Assembly: GCA_937959285.1 (NCBI GenBank)
Contig: CALGAR010000044.1
Coordinates: 1 to 53,290 of the forward strand
Reading direction: 5' to 3'
Source: an uncultured Bryobacterales bacterium
GTDB lineage: Bacteria; Acidobacteriota; Terriglobia; Bryobacterales; Bryobacteraceae
Length of the DNA: 53,290 bases
The notes under the pieces are model-generated. The model saw only the letters and a program-made list of their open reading frames with translations, had not been told where the DNA came from and did not search any database. The position numbers were made by a program, and so were the translations under genes. Shown here piece after piece: positions 42,013-50,693 of this stretch (position 1 is its first letter; each line of letters opens with the position of its first letter).

Positions 42013-43821
42013 CTACGGTTTAAGGAAGTATCGAAGCCACTCCATCGCCAGGCTGATCGCTTCCGGAGTGGGCGAGTGCCCTTTGCGGTGGTTGAGATAA
42101 CCAACCCTGTGGGGCGCGCCGAACAACGAGTAGACTCGACGCGCAGCGTTTATATAGTACCAGCTCTTATCATTGTCCGCCGAATCGCCCCCAATCAGGA
42201 GGAAGGGTCGGGGTGCGATCAGCGCCAGGAGCTCATGGTGATCCGTTCCGGGCTCCAGCTTCCGTATCCTCTCGCCGAGGTACCAGAAGTCGTCGTAGTT
42301 GGAGAACGTAAGCCCAATGCCGGGCTCCGAGCTCACGGCAACGCGGATCCGCTCGTCCATGGCTGCGGCGTACAACGTCATCTTTCCGCCGAGAGAGTGG
42401 CCGATCATGCCAACCCGCTCCATGTCGAATTCAGGGCGCGTCGCCATGTAGTCCAGCAGACGCTGCGCATCCCAGACCCACTTCCCTAAACCCGTCGTGT
42501 TTGGGTGGCGCATCTTCAGGTTCGCGATTACTTCGGATGAGTTCTCTCCGTAGCTTTCCCCGAACCACCGGATCGCCACCGCAGCCATTCCGTACTGCGC
42601 GGCAAGGTGGCCATAGGCGCGGGTGCCCGGAGGCGTCGACTGCCGCCCGCCCATGCTTTTGCCGGCTGGCGTGTCGACATCGTAATAAGGGACAATCACA
42701 ACCGGAAGCGGGCGGGAGGCATCAACGCCGTGCGGCAGCATGACGTAAATCTTTTCCCAATAGTCCGGTTCTACCTGGAGGTACAGCAGTTCTCCTTTGA
42801 ACAGCGGCTCTTCGTGCGTCGCAACGTGCCGGACGGCGGGAACTCGGGGTTGTAAGCCCATGGCGCCGAGGATGCGCTCCCACTTTTTCCGGAGCTCGGC
42901 CTTCCGACTCCTCCACTCCTCCGGATTCCGGATGCCTTCGGTCAGCGAAGAGAGCCCGCCAGTCTGATTAACAAACGCAGCAGGCGTCTGCTGGTAGGGC
43001 TGCACCCACTGCTGCTCGTTCACGGCTGGTTCCGGTTGAGGAAGACTCCGGCAAACGCGGAACCCGGTGTATGGGCTCCTGCGATCAGGCTCCATGGAGG
43101 AGCGGAAGTTGCGCGACCAGGTCGAGGTCGTCGTCACGTACGATCCCCCGCGAATCACCCTGGCCACACCCCACCGCGGACCGGAGGGGTTGAAAACTGC
43201 AGAAATCGCGCCGCTTGGGTCTTGATAGTCCTGGACCCACTCCCAGACATTGCCGATCATGTCGTACAGGCCATGCTCGTTCGGGGGGAAGCTGCCCGCC
43301 GGTTTGATTGCGCTCCGGCGAACATAATCGATCAGCAGCCCCGTATCTTTTGTGCCGGACGGGCCAAGATTCGCCTGGGGAACTTCCTTTCCTTTCTCAC
43401 GATTCAGCGCCTTCCCCGCCGCGTACGTCCATTCCGCGTCCGTCAGAAGGCGGTAGCCGTTTTTGGTGAGGTCGCAAACGCCCGTCGACAGGTCGTAGCA
43501 AGGCTCGAGCTTTTCGGCGATGCTACGCAAGTTGCAGTAGCGGATGGCATCCCACCATGAAACGTTGTGGACAGGAAGGTTCTCTCCCTTATTGACTGAC
43601 GGGTTGACGCCGACCACCTTTTCGTACTCGCTCTGCGTGACCTCGTGCTTGCTCACGAGAAAGGGCGAGATGCGAACCTGCACAGGGATTCCGGTAGTCG
43701 GGTCGGTGACCTGGACAGTCGTAGCGGGAAGCGTCACGAAATCCGCGGCGAGCAGGGAGGTGGCGCACAACGCGGGCAGCAAATGCGCCAGCGCTTTCCT
43801 AACCGATCGTACGGGCCTCAC
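42013..43821 (-). CDS. FGE-like domain fused to an alpha/beta-hydrolase
   Basis: The protein has 602 residues starting with a GTG one base after the stop of the Gfo/Idh gene. A signal peptide (about 1-25) is followed by a sulfatase-modifying-factor/FGE-fold domain (about 28-259: FLVSKHEVTQSEYE, PVHNVSWWDAIRYCN, YRLLTDAEWTYAAG, GLYDMIGNVWEWVQD, VIRGGSYVT, TGFRVCR). After a linker comes an esterase-type hydrolase (about 330-602) with nucleophile Ser476 in GHSLGG, a likely acid in GGDSADND and catalytic His about 581 in KGHSP. In active FGE a Cys precedes the NRYR-type segment; here that region reads TWSRNFRSS without Cys, so the first domain is probably a binding module. The hydrolase part resembles acetyl-xylan or related esterases. 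Confidence 0.88.
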   Translation of the reverse strand: MRPVRSVRKALAHLLPALCATSLLAADFVTLPATTVQVTDPTTGIPVQVRISPFLVSKHEVTQSEYEKVVGVNPSVNKGENLPVHNVSWWDAIRYCNLRSIAEKLEPCYDLSTGVCDLTKNGYRLLTDAEWTYAAGKALNREKGKEVPQANLGPSGTKDTGLLIDYVRRSAIKPAGSFPPNEHGLYDMIGNVWEWVQDYQDPSGAISAVFNPSGPRWGVARVIRGGSYVTTTSTWSRNFRSSMEPDRRSPYTGFRVCRSLPQPEPAVNEQQWVQPYQQTPAAFVNQTGGLSSLTEGIRNPEEWRSRKAELRKKWERILGAMGLQPRVPAVRHVATHEEPLFKGELLYLQVEPDYWEKIYVMLPHGVDASRPLPVVIVPYYDVDTPAGKSMGGRQSTPPGTRAYGHLAAQYGMAAVAIRWFGESYGENSSEVIANLKMRHPNTTGLGKWVWDAQRLLDYMATRPEFDMERVGMIGHSLGGKMTLYAAAMDERIRVAVSSEPGIGLTFSNYDDFWYLGERIRKLEPGTDHHELLALIAPRPFLLIGGDSADNDKSWYYINAARRVYSLFGAPHRVGYLNHRKGHSPTPEAISLAMEWLRYFLKP

Positions 43822-43822
43822 G

Positions 43823-45076
43823 CTATACGACTTCAGGCACCACGTAGGGCGCGCGGTATTCGCGAGTCAGGAGGCGGTTGGCCTCGTCGTCGCCGGCAAA
43901 CTGCATCCGTTCGGGGTCGAAGTGCAGCTCGCGGTTGACGCGATAGGCGATGTTGCCGAGATGGCACAAGGCAGTTGACAACGCCGTCTCTTCGATCTCG
44001 GCGTGAAGCAGCTTCGGATCCCGCGCCCGGATGGCTTCGGCGAAATTCTCGAAGTGGTCGATGGTGGGCAGGTACTCCGGTTCCGGCTCGAGCTGCTTGT
44101 TTCTCCCCATCTTGATCTGGACCCTGCCGTTCGCGGTGATATGCATGTGGCCTTTCGTGCCAAAGAAATCCCACGAAGGCGGCTCCGCGGTATAAAGGCC
44201 GCGAAGCTGGCCGACGATCATAGAGCCGTCCTCGAACACCCACGTCACATTCTGAGTGTTCGGCGTCTCTGCCTGGTCGCGGTAGCCGTACCGGCCACCC
44301 GTGCAATGCACTCGAACGGGGAGCTTCTTGCGCATGCCCCAGCGGAGGATGTCGACGAAATGGATTCCGTTATTGCCGAGTTCCCCGTTGCCGAAATCCC
44401 AGAACCAGTGCCAGTTGTAGTGAACCAGGTTCTCGTGATACGGCTGCATCGGCGCCGGTCCGAGCCACAGATCCCAGTCCAGGTAAGCGGGAGGCTCTTT
44501 GGGTTCCTTGAAGCCGATCGAATCGCGATTCCCCGGGAAGAAGAAGTTCGCCTGGTAGATGTCACCGAGCTCTCCCGAGTGGATGATTTCGATGGCTTTG
44601 CGGAAACGTCCGCTCCAGCGGCGCTGTGTGCCGCCGGCAGCTATCCGCTTGTACTTCCGCGCCGCCTCAACAAGCTTCGTCCCCTCCCAAACGTTGTGGG
44701 AGACGGGCTTCTCGACGTAAACGTCTTTCCCCGCCTGCATCGCCCAAATGGCAGTGAGGGTATGCCAGTGGTTGGTTGTCGCAATGGTGACTGCGTCAAT
44801 TTCTTTGTCGTCGAAGACGCGGCGCATGTCGGATTCGAGCTTTGGCCGCTTGCCGGTCTTCTCGTAGACCAGTGACGCTGCGCTCTCTGTGCGGCGTCCG
44901 TCGGGATCCACCAGCGTGGCGATTTCAACATTGGCGACCGGAAGGATTTCCCGGATATGGGCAGTACCCCGTGAGCCCACTCCGATAATCGCCAACCGCA
45001 CTCGATCATTTGCAGCGGCCCAAGCTTGAGAGGCAACCGCTGAGGAGGCAGTGACCAGAAAATGACGCCTGTTCAT
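43823..45076 (-). CDS. Gfo/Idh/MocA oxidoreductase, exported
   Basis: The protein has 417 residues. A twin-arginine-like signal (NRRHFLVTASSAVASQAWA) is followed by a Rossmann domain (RLAIIGVGSRGTAHIREI) and the family motif EKPVSHN (Glu122, Lys123, Pro124). The C-terminal domain has ANFFFPGNRDSIGF, then WFWDFGNGELGNNGIHFVDILRWGM, with the His of the active-site region. Such enzymes oxidise or rearrange sugars with a bound nicotinamide cofactor; Tat-exported versions are common in this kind of genome. It is followed after one base by the FGE-like/esterase gene, so both proteins are made together and exported. Confidence 0.93.
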   Translation of the reverse strand: MNRRHFLVTASSAVASQAWAAANDRVRLAIIGVGSRGTAHIREILPVANVEIATLVDPDGRRTESAASLVYEKTGKRPKLESDMRRVFDDKEIDAVTIATTNHWHTLTAIWAMQAGKDVYVEKPVSHNVWEGTKLVEAARKYKRIAAGGTQRRWSGRFRKAIEIIHSGELGDIYQANFFFPGNRDSIGFKEPKEPPAYLDWDLWLGPAPMQPYHENLVHYNWHWFWDFGNGELGNNGIHFVDILRWGMRKKLPVRVHCTGGRYGYRDQAETPNTQNVTWVFEDGSMIVGQLRGLYTAEPPSWDFFGTKGHMHITANGRVQIKMGRNKQLEPEPEYLPTIDHFENFAEAIRARDPKLLHAEIEETALSTALCHLGNIAYRVNRELHFDPERMQFAGDDEANRLLTREYRAPYVVPEVV

Positions 45077-45176
45077 ATGTTACAAAGCAGATTCCAGTCT
45101 ACTGCATCCATTCCCGGAATACCAGGGAGCAGAATCTGACAGTACTCCCTGAAACCTAGCACTTCCAGATCGCAAA

Positions 45177-45203
45177 GCGGGGCTGTGGCAAGGCCAGCCC
45201 CGC
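45177..45203 (-). terminator. Terminator of the CocE-type hydrolase gene
   Basis: A perfect 9-bp stem GCGGGGCTG/CAGCCCCGC with a 9-base loop starts 11 bases past the stop codon at 45214. On the minus strand it is followed by TTTGCG, only a short T run. Confidence 0.6.
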
Positions 45204-45213
45204 CCGGCAATCT

Positions 45214-46995
45214 TTACGGCAGCGGTACGACCGGCAGCACAATGTGGGATGCGCGCGCGGCATCATGGAAGACCGTCTGACGCGCGACGCGCACGGCAGC
45301 CGAAGCGCCCAGGTCGTCGCCTGTGTTCGGGTTCCGGTCGAACTGCGGGAAATTGCTGCTCGTGATATCGACGCGAATCCGGTGCCCCGGCAGGAATACG
45401 TTGGCAGTGCCTGCCATATCAATTTCATACTCATAAGCCTCGTTGGGCTTCAGAAGCTCCATCTGGCCGAGCCCTTTCCGAAACCGCGCCCGGAGGACCC
45501 CTTCAGCGACGTTGATTGCCCTGCCGTCAGGATAGACGTCGACGAGTTTCACCATCCAATCCGTGTCGCGGCCATCCGTAGCCGCATACAGCTTCATGCG
45601 CACCGGACCGGCGATCGCGACGGGCTCTTTCAGGATCGGGCTGGTATATACCAGTACGTCGTTCCGAGACTCGATGGGTCTTTGGTCTCTTGGCCCGGCC
45701 ATTGTCGGCGTCCCGCAGCAATTGTTGCCGCCGACTGTCGGCACGGGATTGTCTGGATCGTAGGTGTATTGATCGAACGGTTTTCCGTCCGGCTTGGCGG
45801 TCCCAAGCTTTCCGTCGCCGCGCAAGCTGTTCGCAGATCCGCCGCTTGACAGGTAATACGGAGTGAACTTCGTATTGGGCAAAGGCCATGACGGCGCCTT
45901 ATGCCACTTGTTGACGCCCATAAAGAAGATCTCGACGGGCGGCTCCCGGTCGATGCCATTGTCCTCGCCCTTCAGGTAGTGGTCATACCAGCGCAGTTGC
46001 AGTTCAAAGAGGTCGCGGTTTGCGGTGGGACCGAAGTCGATATCGCCGAACTTCTGGCTTGGCCCGTGACCCCATGCGCCGATGATCATCTTGCTTTCCC
46101 GGCGCGCCCGCTCACTCCCTCCCCGAGTGCTCATCCCGACGTAGCCATCGATGGTTCCGTTCAGAAAAATGTCGAACCAGCCGCCGGAGGTATGAACCGG
46201 GACGACGACTTTCTCAAACAGCTCGTCGTCGCTGATCTCGCGCCAGTAGTCGTCGTAGCTCTGGTGGCGAAGCCAGTCGCGGTAGTGCTTTACCGCGTAT
46301 CCGCCCGACCGCAGATCGGCATCCTTGAGAGGCAGATGCCAGAGAATCGTGTCGTACTTCAGCTCCTGAGGCGAATAACTTTCGGTGTGCCAGTACTGGG
46401 GGAGCATAATCCGGTTCGGCATCCGGACCACGCCCCAGCCGTAGTTGAAGGACAAGCGGAAAGCGCCGCCATGCGTCAGCCAGTTCCGATAGATATTTGT
46501 CGAGGCGACGGCCGGGAAAATCGTGACCAGAGAAGGCGGCGCCTGAGTAGCGGCACGCCACTGGACGTGGCCCAGGTAAGATCCACCCTGCATCGCCACT
46601 TTGCCGTTGGACCAAGGCTGCTTTGCCGCCCACTCGATGGTGTCGTAGCCATCCTTCGCCTCGTAGCGGAACGGATCCCAGCTACCTTCGGACTCGTAGC
46701 GGCCCCGCACGTCCTGTATGACATATGCGTAGCCCTGCTGCGCGAAGCGGATCGCAGTTTCGTGAACCCCGTCGCGCTGCACGCCATAGGGAGTCCGGGT
46801 TACTAAGACAGGGAACTTCCCTTCTCTCGCTGGCAGGTAAACATCAGCGTATAGCTTTACTCCGTCCCTCATTGGAACGGCCTGGTACCGCAGAACCCGA
46901 ATCTGCTCCTTGATCGCCGCGCCCGCCCACAACTGCTCGCAAGCGACGGAAAACAACGAGAGGAGAAGTGCAGCAATCATCGCCGAAGGGAACAT
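45214..46995 (-). CDS. CocE/NonD family hydrolase (X-Pro peptidase type)
   Basis: The protein has 593 residues with a signal peptide (about 1-25, MIAALLLSLFSVAC...); ATGs at 46995 and 46980 are both possible. The alpha/beta-hydrolase domain shows PMRDGVKLYADVYLP, VIQDVRGRYESEG and the nucleophile motif GGSYLGHVQWRAA (Ser139 with Tyr140 for the oxyanion hole), with a helical cap after it. The C-terminal third is the X-Pro dipeptidyl-peptidase jelly-roll domain (DWMVKLVDVYPDGRAINVAEGVLRAR, FLPGHRIRVDITSSNFPQFDRN). Members cleave esters, amides or X-Pro peptides. The protein is exported. No neighbouring gene fixes the substrate. Confidence 0.92.
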   Translation of the reverse strand: MFPSAMIAALLLSLFSVACEQLWAGAAIKEQIRVLRYQAVPMRDGVKLYADVYLPAREGKFPVLVTRTPYGVQRDGVHETAIRFAQQGYAYVIQDVRGRYESEGSWDPFRYEAKDGYDTIEWAAKQPWSNGKVAMQGGSYLGHVQWRAATQAPPSLVTIFPAVASTNIYRNWLTHGGAFRLSFNYGWGVVRMPNRIMLPQYWHTESYSPQELKYDTILWHLPLKDADLRSGGYAVKHYRDWLRHQSYDDYWREISDDELFEKVVVPVHTSGGWFDIFLNGTIDGYVGMSTRGGSERARRESKMIIGAWGHGPSQKFGDIDFGPTANRDLFELQLRWYDHYLKGEDNGIDREPPVEIFFMGVNKWHKAPSWPLPNTKFTPYYLSSGGSANSLRGDGKLGTAKPDGKPFDQYTYDPDNPVPTVGGNNCCGTPTMAGPRDQRPIESRNDVLVYTSPILKEPVAIAGPVRMKLYAATDGRDTDWMVKLVDVYPDGRAINVAEGVLRARFRKGLGQMELLKPNEAYEYEIDMAGTANVFLPGHRIRVDITSSNFPQFDRNPNTGDDLGASAAVRVARQTVFHDAARASHIVLPVVPLP

Positions 46996-47003
46996 GGCAA
47001 AAG

Positions 47004-47012
47004 GTTATACCA
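47004..47012 (-). promoter_or_regulatory. Extended -10 element of the CocE-type gene
   Basis: On the minus strand TG-G-TATAAC lies 8 bases before the ATG at 46995, and no Shine-Dalgarno sequence is present. The transcript would be almost leaderless, matching the element at 33586. The -10 box is close to consensus. Confidence 0.5.
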
Positions 47013-47104
47013 CAATCCTCGCAACACACGACCCCTCTTGTTAGAGGGAATTGTAATAAAGATTAAGATTGCTAAGTTCTCTGTTACTCCCCGAGGATTT
47101 CGGC

Positions 47105-47164
47105 TATACTTCCAGACACTACGTGAGCCCCGTTGGTCACATTTCATAACCCTTCCTTAGGAGG
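47105..47164 (+). promoter_or_regulatory. Promoter -10 and strong ribosome site for receptor (3)
   Basis: TATACT (47105-47110) is a likely -10; the -35 is weak. A leader of about 55 bases leads to AGGAGG (47159-47164), 6 bases before the ATG at 47171. This gene is therefore leadered, in contrast to the divergent CocE-type gene next to it. Confidence 0.5.
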
Positions 47165-47170
47165 TGTGGA

Positions 47171-50100
47171 ATGAAGTGCTCTCTTCGGATTCCTCTCGGG
47201 CTAGCGTGCATTGCTCTGCAGCTTTTCGCTCAGACCACGTCAACCTCGATCCTCGGCAATGTGACGGACCCCCAGGGTGCAGCAGTTGCGAACGCCAATG
47301 TGATCGTTCGAAATGTTGACACCGGCGTTGTCACTCGAACCGTGACGACGGAAACCGGGGATTACACAGTTCCGCTCCTGAATGTCGGCAATTATGAAGT
47401 TACAGTCGAAGCCGCGGGGTTCAAGAGCGTCTCGCGGAGCGGAATTCGACTGCAAATTAACGACAGGCAGCGCGTGGATTTTCAATTGGAAATCGGCGCT
47501 CAGTCGGAACGGGTGACGGTCACCGCGGAGATCGCCGCTCTGCGAACCGACGAGGCATCAACAGGAGGCGTCGTCGAACAGCGCCGCCTTGTCGAGCTCC
47601 CGTTGAATGGCAGAAACGTCGGGAACGTGGCTGTCTTGAATCCCGGCGTCCAGTTCGGCTCGCGCGGTGGCTACGACGGCATTTCCGGCACCGGCGGCGG
47701 CATTCCGATTCCCGGCCAGACGATCGCCATCGTGGCTAACGGACAGCGCGAAGTCAACCAGCACGCGACGCTTGACGGCGTTGTCGCCACGGAATCCAGG
47801 GTGAACACCGTGCCCTTCTCCCCCTCCCCTGAGGCAATGCAGGAAGTGCAGGTACTTACCGGCAGCTATTCGGCTGAATACGGCTTCAACTCCGGCGCTC
47901 AGCTCGTCATGGTGATGCGGTCCGGCACCAACGACTTTCATGGCGCTGCGTACAACTTCCTGCGCAACGAAAAGCTTGACGCCGAGGGTTTCTTCCAGAA
48001 CTACTTCACGCCCCCGGGCGCGCCTCGCGTGCCCAAGACCGCCCTACGGCAGAACCAGTTCGGCGTAGTCGCAGGCGGACCGGTTTACATCCCCAAGCTG
48101 TATGACGGCCGGAACCGGACTTTCTTCATGTTCAACTACGAAGGCCGTCGACGCCGGGAGCCAGGCGCGATCTCAACGGGCCTGGTCCCAACCGACGAGT
48201 TTCGAAGAGGCGACTTCAGCGCACTGCTCAATCGGAGGAATGCAGCGGGCGAATCGCTTCCACCGATTCAGATCATCGATCCAACATCCAGCCCGGACGC
48301 GCCGACACCGTTTCCGAACAACATCATTCCGGAGTCGCGAATCGTTCCGGCTGCCCGAGCCCTCATGGAGTATTGGCCGCGGGCGCAGAATCCTCTGCCC
48401 GACCCAATCTCGGGCATCAACTTCCGAAACCCTGGCACGAACTCGATCGACGATAACCAGTACTTTCTGAAAGTCGATCACGTGATCTCGTCAAACGACC
48501 GCGTCTTCGCGCGCTACGCGACAAACCTCCCCAGCTGGTTCAGCATTACGAACAATCCGAACTTCAGCTACCTAGTCGAAGGGCGAAACAATAATGTTGC
48601 GACGCAGTGGCTGCACATGTTCAGCCCGACCATCATCAACGAGGCGAGATTTGGCTTTACGGAATCGATCGACGACAGCTTCAACCCGCGCGCCAACACC
48701 GATTTCACGCTGGAGAGCATAGGGATCACCGGCTTTACGGTTCTTACCGACGGCAATCGCCCGCTGACTCCTCGAGAAGTCGGAATCCCGAGCATGAATG
48801 TGGCAGGCTTCATGGGGCTCGCCGAGCGCGACGGGGGCAACGGCTTTGACCGGAACCGCCTGTACCAGATCAACGACAGCTTATCGATCGTGACGGGTCC
48901 CCATACCTTCAAGGCCGGCCTCGACTACCGCCGGGTGACGCTGTTTCGCGGGGCCGCGAACGTACCGAGAGGCGCGTTTGATTTCAGCAATAACGTAGCT
49001 GGCAACTCCTTCGCGGCTTTCCTCCTCGGCGTGCCGACCTCCACACAGTCGCCGGAAGGCCTGCCGCTTACTGACGTCCTGCAGCACCGGATCGCGCTCT
49101 ACTTTCAGGATGACTGGAAGGTGTCTCGCCGCCTGACGCTGAATCTCGGCTTGCGGTGGGAGTACAACACTGCCGCCGAGGATGTCCGCGGGTTATGGCG
49201 GAGCGCCGAATGGCGGAACGGCCTCGATAACCCGCCGGAGTTTGTCCCCGCTGAGATCCGCACCCGGTACCAGTTCTATGAGCCCCAAAAAACGCAGTTC
49301 ATGCCGCGCATCGGCCTCGCTTACCGCGTCACGGACAACTGGGTCTTTCGCTCAGGATTCGGGATTTACTACAACGTGCACCAGTTGAATAACTACACAA
49401 TCCTGAATCTCAATCCGCCGCTTTCAGGCAGTTCCCAGTTCGCCAACACGATTCGCAATGGTGTTTTGGTGCCGGGAGCGCCCGTTTACAACTTCTCGAA
49501 TCCATTTGGCACGCCAAATCCCGTCTCGCCAACAAATGCCAATGTTTTGAACACGGATAACTATCAGCCGAGAGTGGCGATGTGGAGCGCCGATGTCCAG
49601 CGCAGACTGCCTGGGAATATTACCGTTACGGTTGGGTACGTCGGGAACAAGACTACTCACCTGGATAATACGGTCGAGCGTAACAATCCCGACCCGTTTA
49701 TCCCAACAGGGCCTCAGGATACCGTTCAATCAAGGCGTCCCGTTCCGTTCATCATCGACAATGGGATTTTGCGGCCACTGACGCGAATTCGCTTCCTCGA
49801 CAACGGTGGCAACTCCTGGTACAACGGGCTCCAGACTTCGGTCCGGAAACAGTTCTCCCACGGGTTACTCTTCACGCTCTCCTACACGTTTTCCAAAACC
49901 CTCATGGAAGGCTATGGCCGAAATGAAGGAGACGGCATCAACTCCAACACCTATCAGAACTGGCGAGATCGGGCCGCCGAAAAGGGACGGGTGGGCTACG
50001 ACGCGCGCCACAATGCGGTCATCAGCTTCGTCTATGACATCCCCATGCTTGCCAGTTTGTCCCGCGGAGTTGCCGGCGCTATCCTCTCGGGCTGGCAAAC

Positions 50101-50614
50101 AAACGGAATTGTGACGCTGCGTTCCGGGTTCCCGTTTACCGTTTCGCAGGGCAATTTGATCAACACCGGGAATGCTCCAGTTCGACCGGACCGGGTCGGC
50201 TCCGGGAAACTAGAGAATCCGACAATTAACGCGTGGTTCGATCCGGATGCCTTCCGCCTCGTGAGCTGTGCGAACGCCTCCATGCCGGAGCTTTGCCATT
50301 TTGGGAATTCGGGAGTTGGCATCCTGGAAGGGCCGGGCTTTAAGAATGTCGATTTCTCCCTGTTCAAGAACTTCGGAATTACCGAGCGAGTTCGGCTGCA
50401 ATTCCGGTCCGAGTTCTTCAACCTGTTCAACACTCCGCAGTTTGCCGTACCGAATCGGACTTTGAGCACCGCCTCCGGGTTCCAGCCTACTCGCAACGCC
50501 TCAGCCGAGATCGTTTGGCCGTCCCAGGCTGGAATCGCCGGCGGAGTGGGTTCGATCACGGGAACAGTGGCTCCGATGCGCAACATTCAGTTCGGCTTGA
50601 AGCTGATCTGGTAA
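47171..50614 (+). CDS. Oar-like TonB-dependent receptor (3)
   Basis: The protein has 1,147 residues. It has a signal peptide (MKCSLRIPLGLACIALQLFAQ), a carboxypeptidase-regulatory-like domain (about 25-105: ILGNVTDPQGAAVANANVIV, VPLLNVGNYEVTVEAAGFKS), a plug (about 115-250: LVELPLNGRNVGNVAVLNPG, QHATLDGVVATES, YGFNSGAQLVMVMRSGTNDFHG), then a barrel with FQDDWKVSRRLTLNLGLRWEY and an end of IQFGLKLIW. It differs from receptors (1) and (2) throughout the barrel, so the three probably bind different ligands. A terminator-like hairpin follows. Confidence 0.94.
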   Translation: MKCSLRIPLGLACIALQLFAQTTSTSILGNVTDPQGAAVANANVIVRNVDTGVVTRTVTTETGDYTVPLLNVGNYEVTVEAAGFKSVSRSGIRLQINDRQRVDFQLEIGAQSERVTVTAEIAALRTDEASTGGVVEQRRLVELPLNGRNVGNVAVLNPGVQFGSRGGYDGISGTGGGIPIPGQTIAIVANGQREVNQHATLDGVVATESRVNTVPFSPSPEAMQEVQVLTGSYSAEYGFNSGAQLVMVMRSGTNDFHGAAYNFLRNEKLDAEGFFQNYFTPPGAPRVPKTALRQNQFGVVAGGPVYIPKLYDGRNRTFFMFNYEGRRRREPGAISTGLVPTDEFRRGDFSALLNRRNAAGESLPPIQIIDPTSSPDAPTPFPNNIIPESRIVPAARALMEYWPRAQNPLPDPISGINFRNPGTNSIDDNQYFLKVDHVISSNDRVFARYATNLPSWFSITNNPNFSYLVEGRNNNVATQWLHMFSPTIINEARFGFTESIDDSFNPRANTDFTLESIGITGFTVLTDGNRPLTPREVGIPSMNVAGFMGLAERDGGNGFDRNRLYQINDSLSIVTGPHTFKAGLDYRRVTLFRGAANVPRGAFDFSNNVAGNSFAAFLLGVPTSTQSPEGLPLTDVLQHRIALYFQDDWKVSRRLTLNLGLRWEYNTAAEDVRGLWRSAEWRNGLDNPPEFVPAEIRTRYQFYEPQKTQFMPRIGLAYRVTDNWVFRSGFGIYYNVHQLNNYTILNLNPPLSGSSQFANTIRNGVLVPGAPVYNFSNPFGTPNPVSPTNANVLNTDNYQPRVAMWSADVQRRLPGNITVTVGYVGNKTTHLDNTVERNNPDPFIPTGPQDTVQSRRPVPFIIDNGILRPLTRIRFLDNGGNSWYNGLQTSVRKQFSHGLLFTLSYTFSKTLMEGYGRNEGDGINSNTYQNWRDRAAEKGRVGYDARHNAVISFVYDIPMLASLSRGVAGAILSGWQTNGIVTLRSGFPFTVSQGNLINTGNAPVRPDRVGSGKLENPTINAWFDPDAFRLVSCANASMPELCHFGNSGVGILEGPGFKNVDFSLFKNFGITERVRLQFRSEFFNLFNTPQFAVPNRTLSTASGFQPTRNASAEIVWPSQAGIAGGVGSITGTVAPMRNIQFGLKLIW

Positions 50615-50626
50615 TTGCGCGTGAAG

Positions 50627-50658
50627 CCGGGCCCGCGGAATGACAGTTGCGGGCCCGG
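50627..50658 (+). terminator. GC-rich hairpin after receptor (3)
   Basis: A perfect 10-bp stem CCGGGCCCGC/GCGGGCCCGG with a 12-base loop begins 12 bases after the stop codon. There is no T run behind it, so it may work with Rho or as a 3' end stabiliser. Confidence 0.5.
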
Positions 50659-50669
50659 ACGTCGTAAAC

Positions 50670-50693
50670 GTATGAAGTATTGGTATGAAGTAT
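50670..50693 (+). repeat. Short direct repeat over a start codon
   Basis: GTATGAAGTAT occurs twice, at 50670-50680 and 50683-50693, separated by two bases. The second copy holds the ATG (50685) of the next gene. The first copy holds an out-of-frame ATG. It may be a small duplication. Confidence 0.7.
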
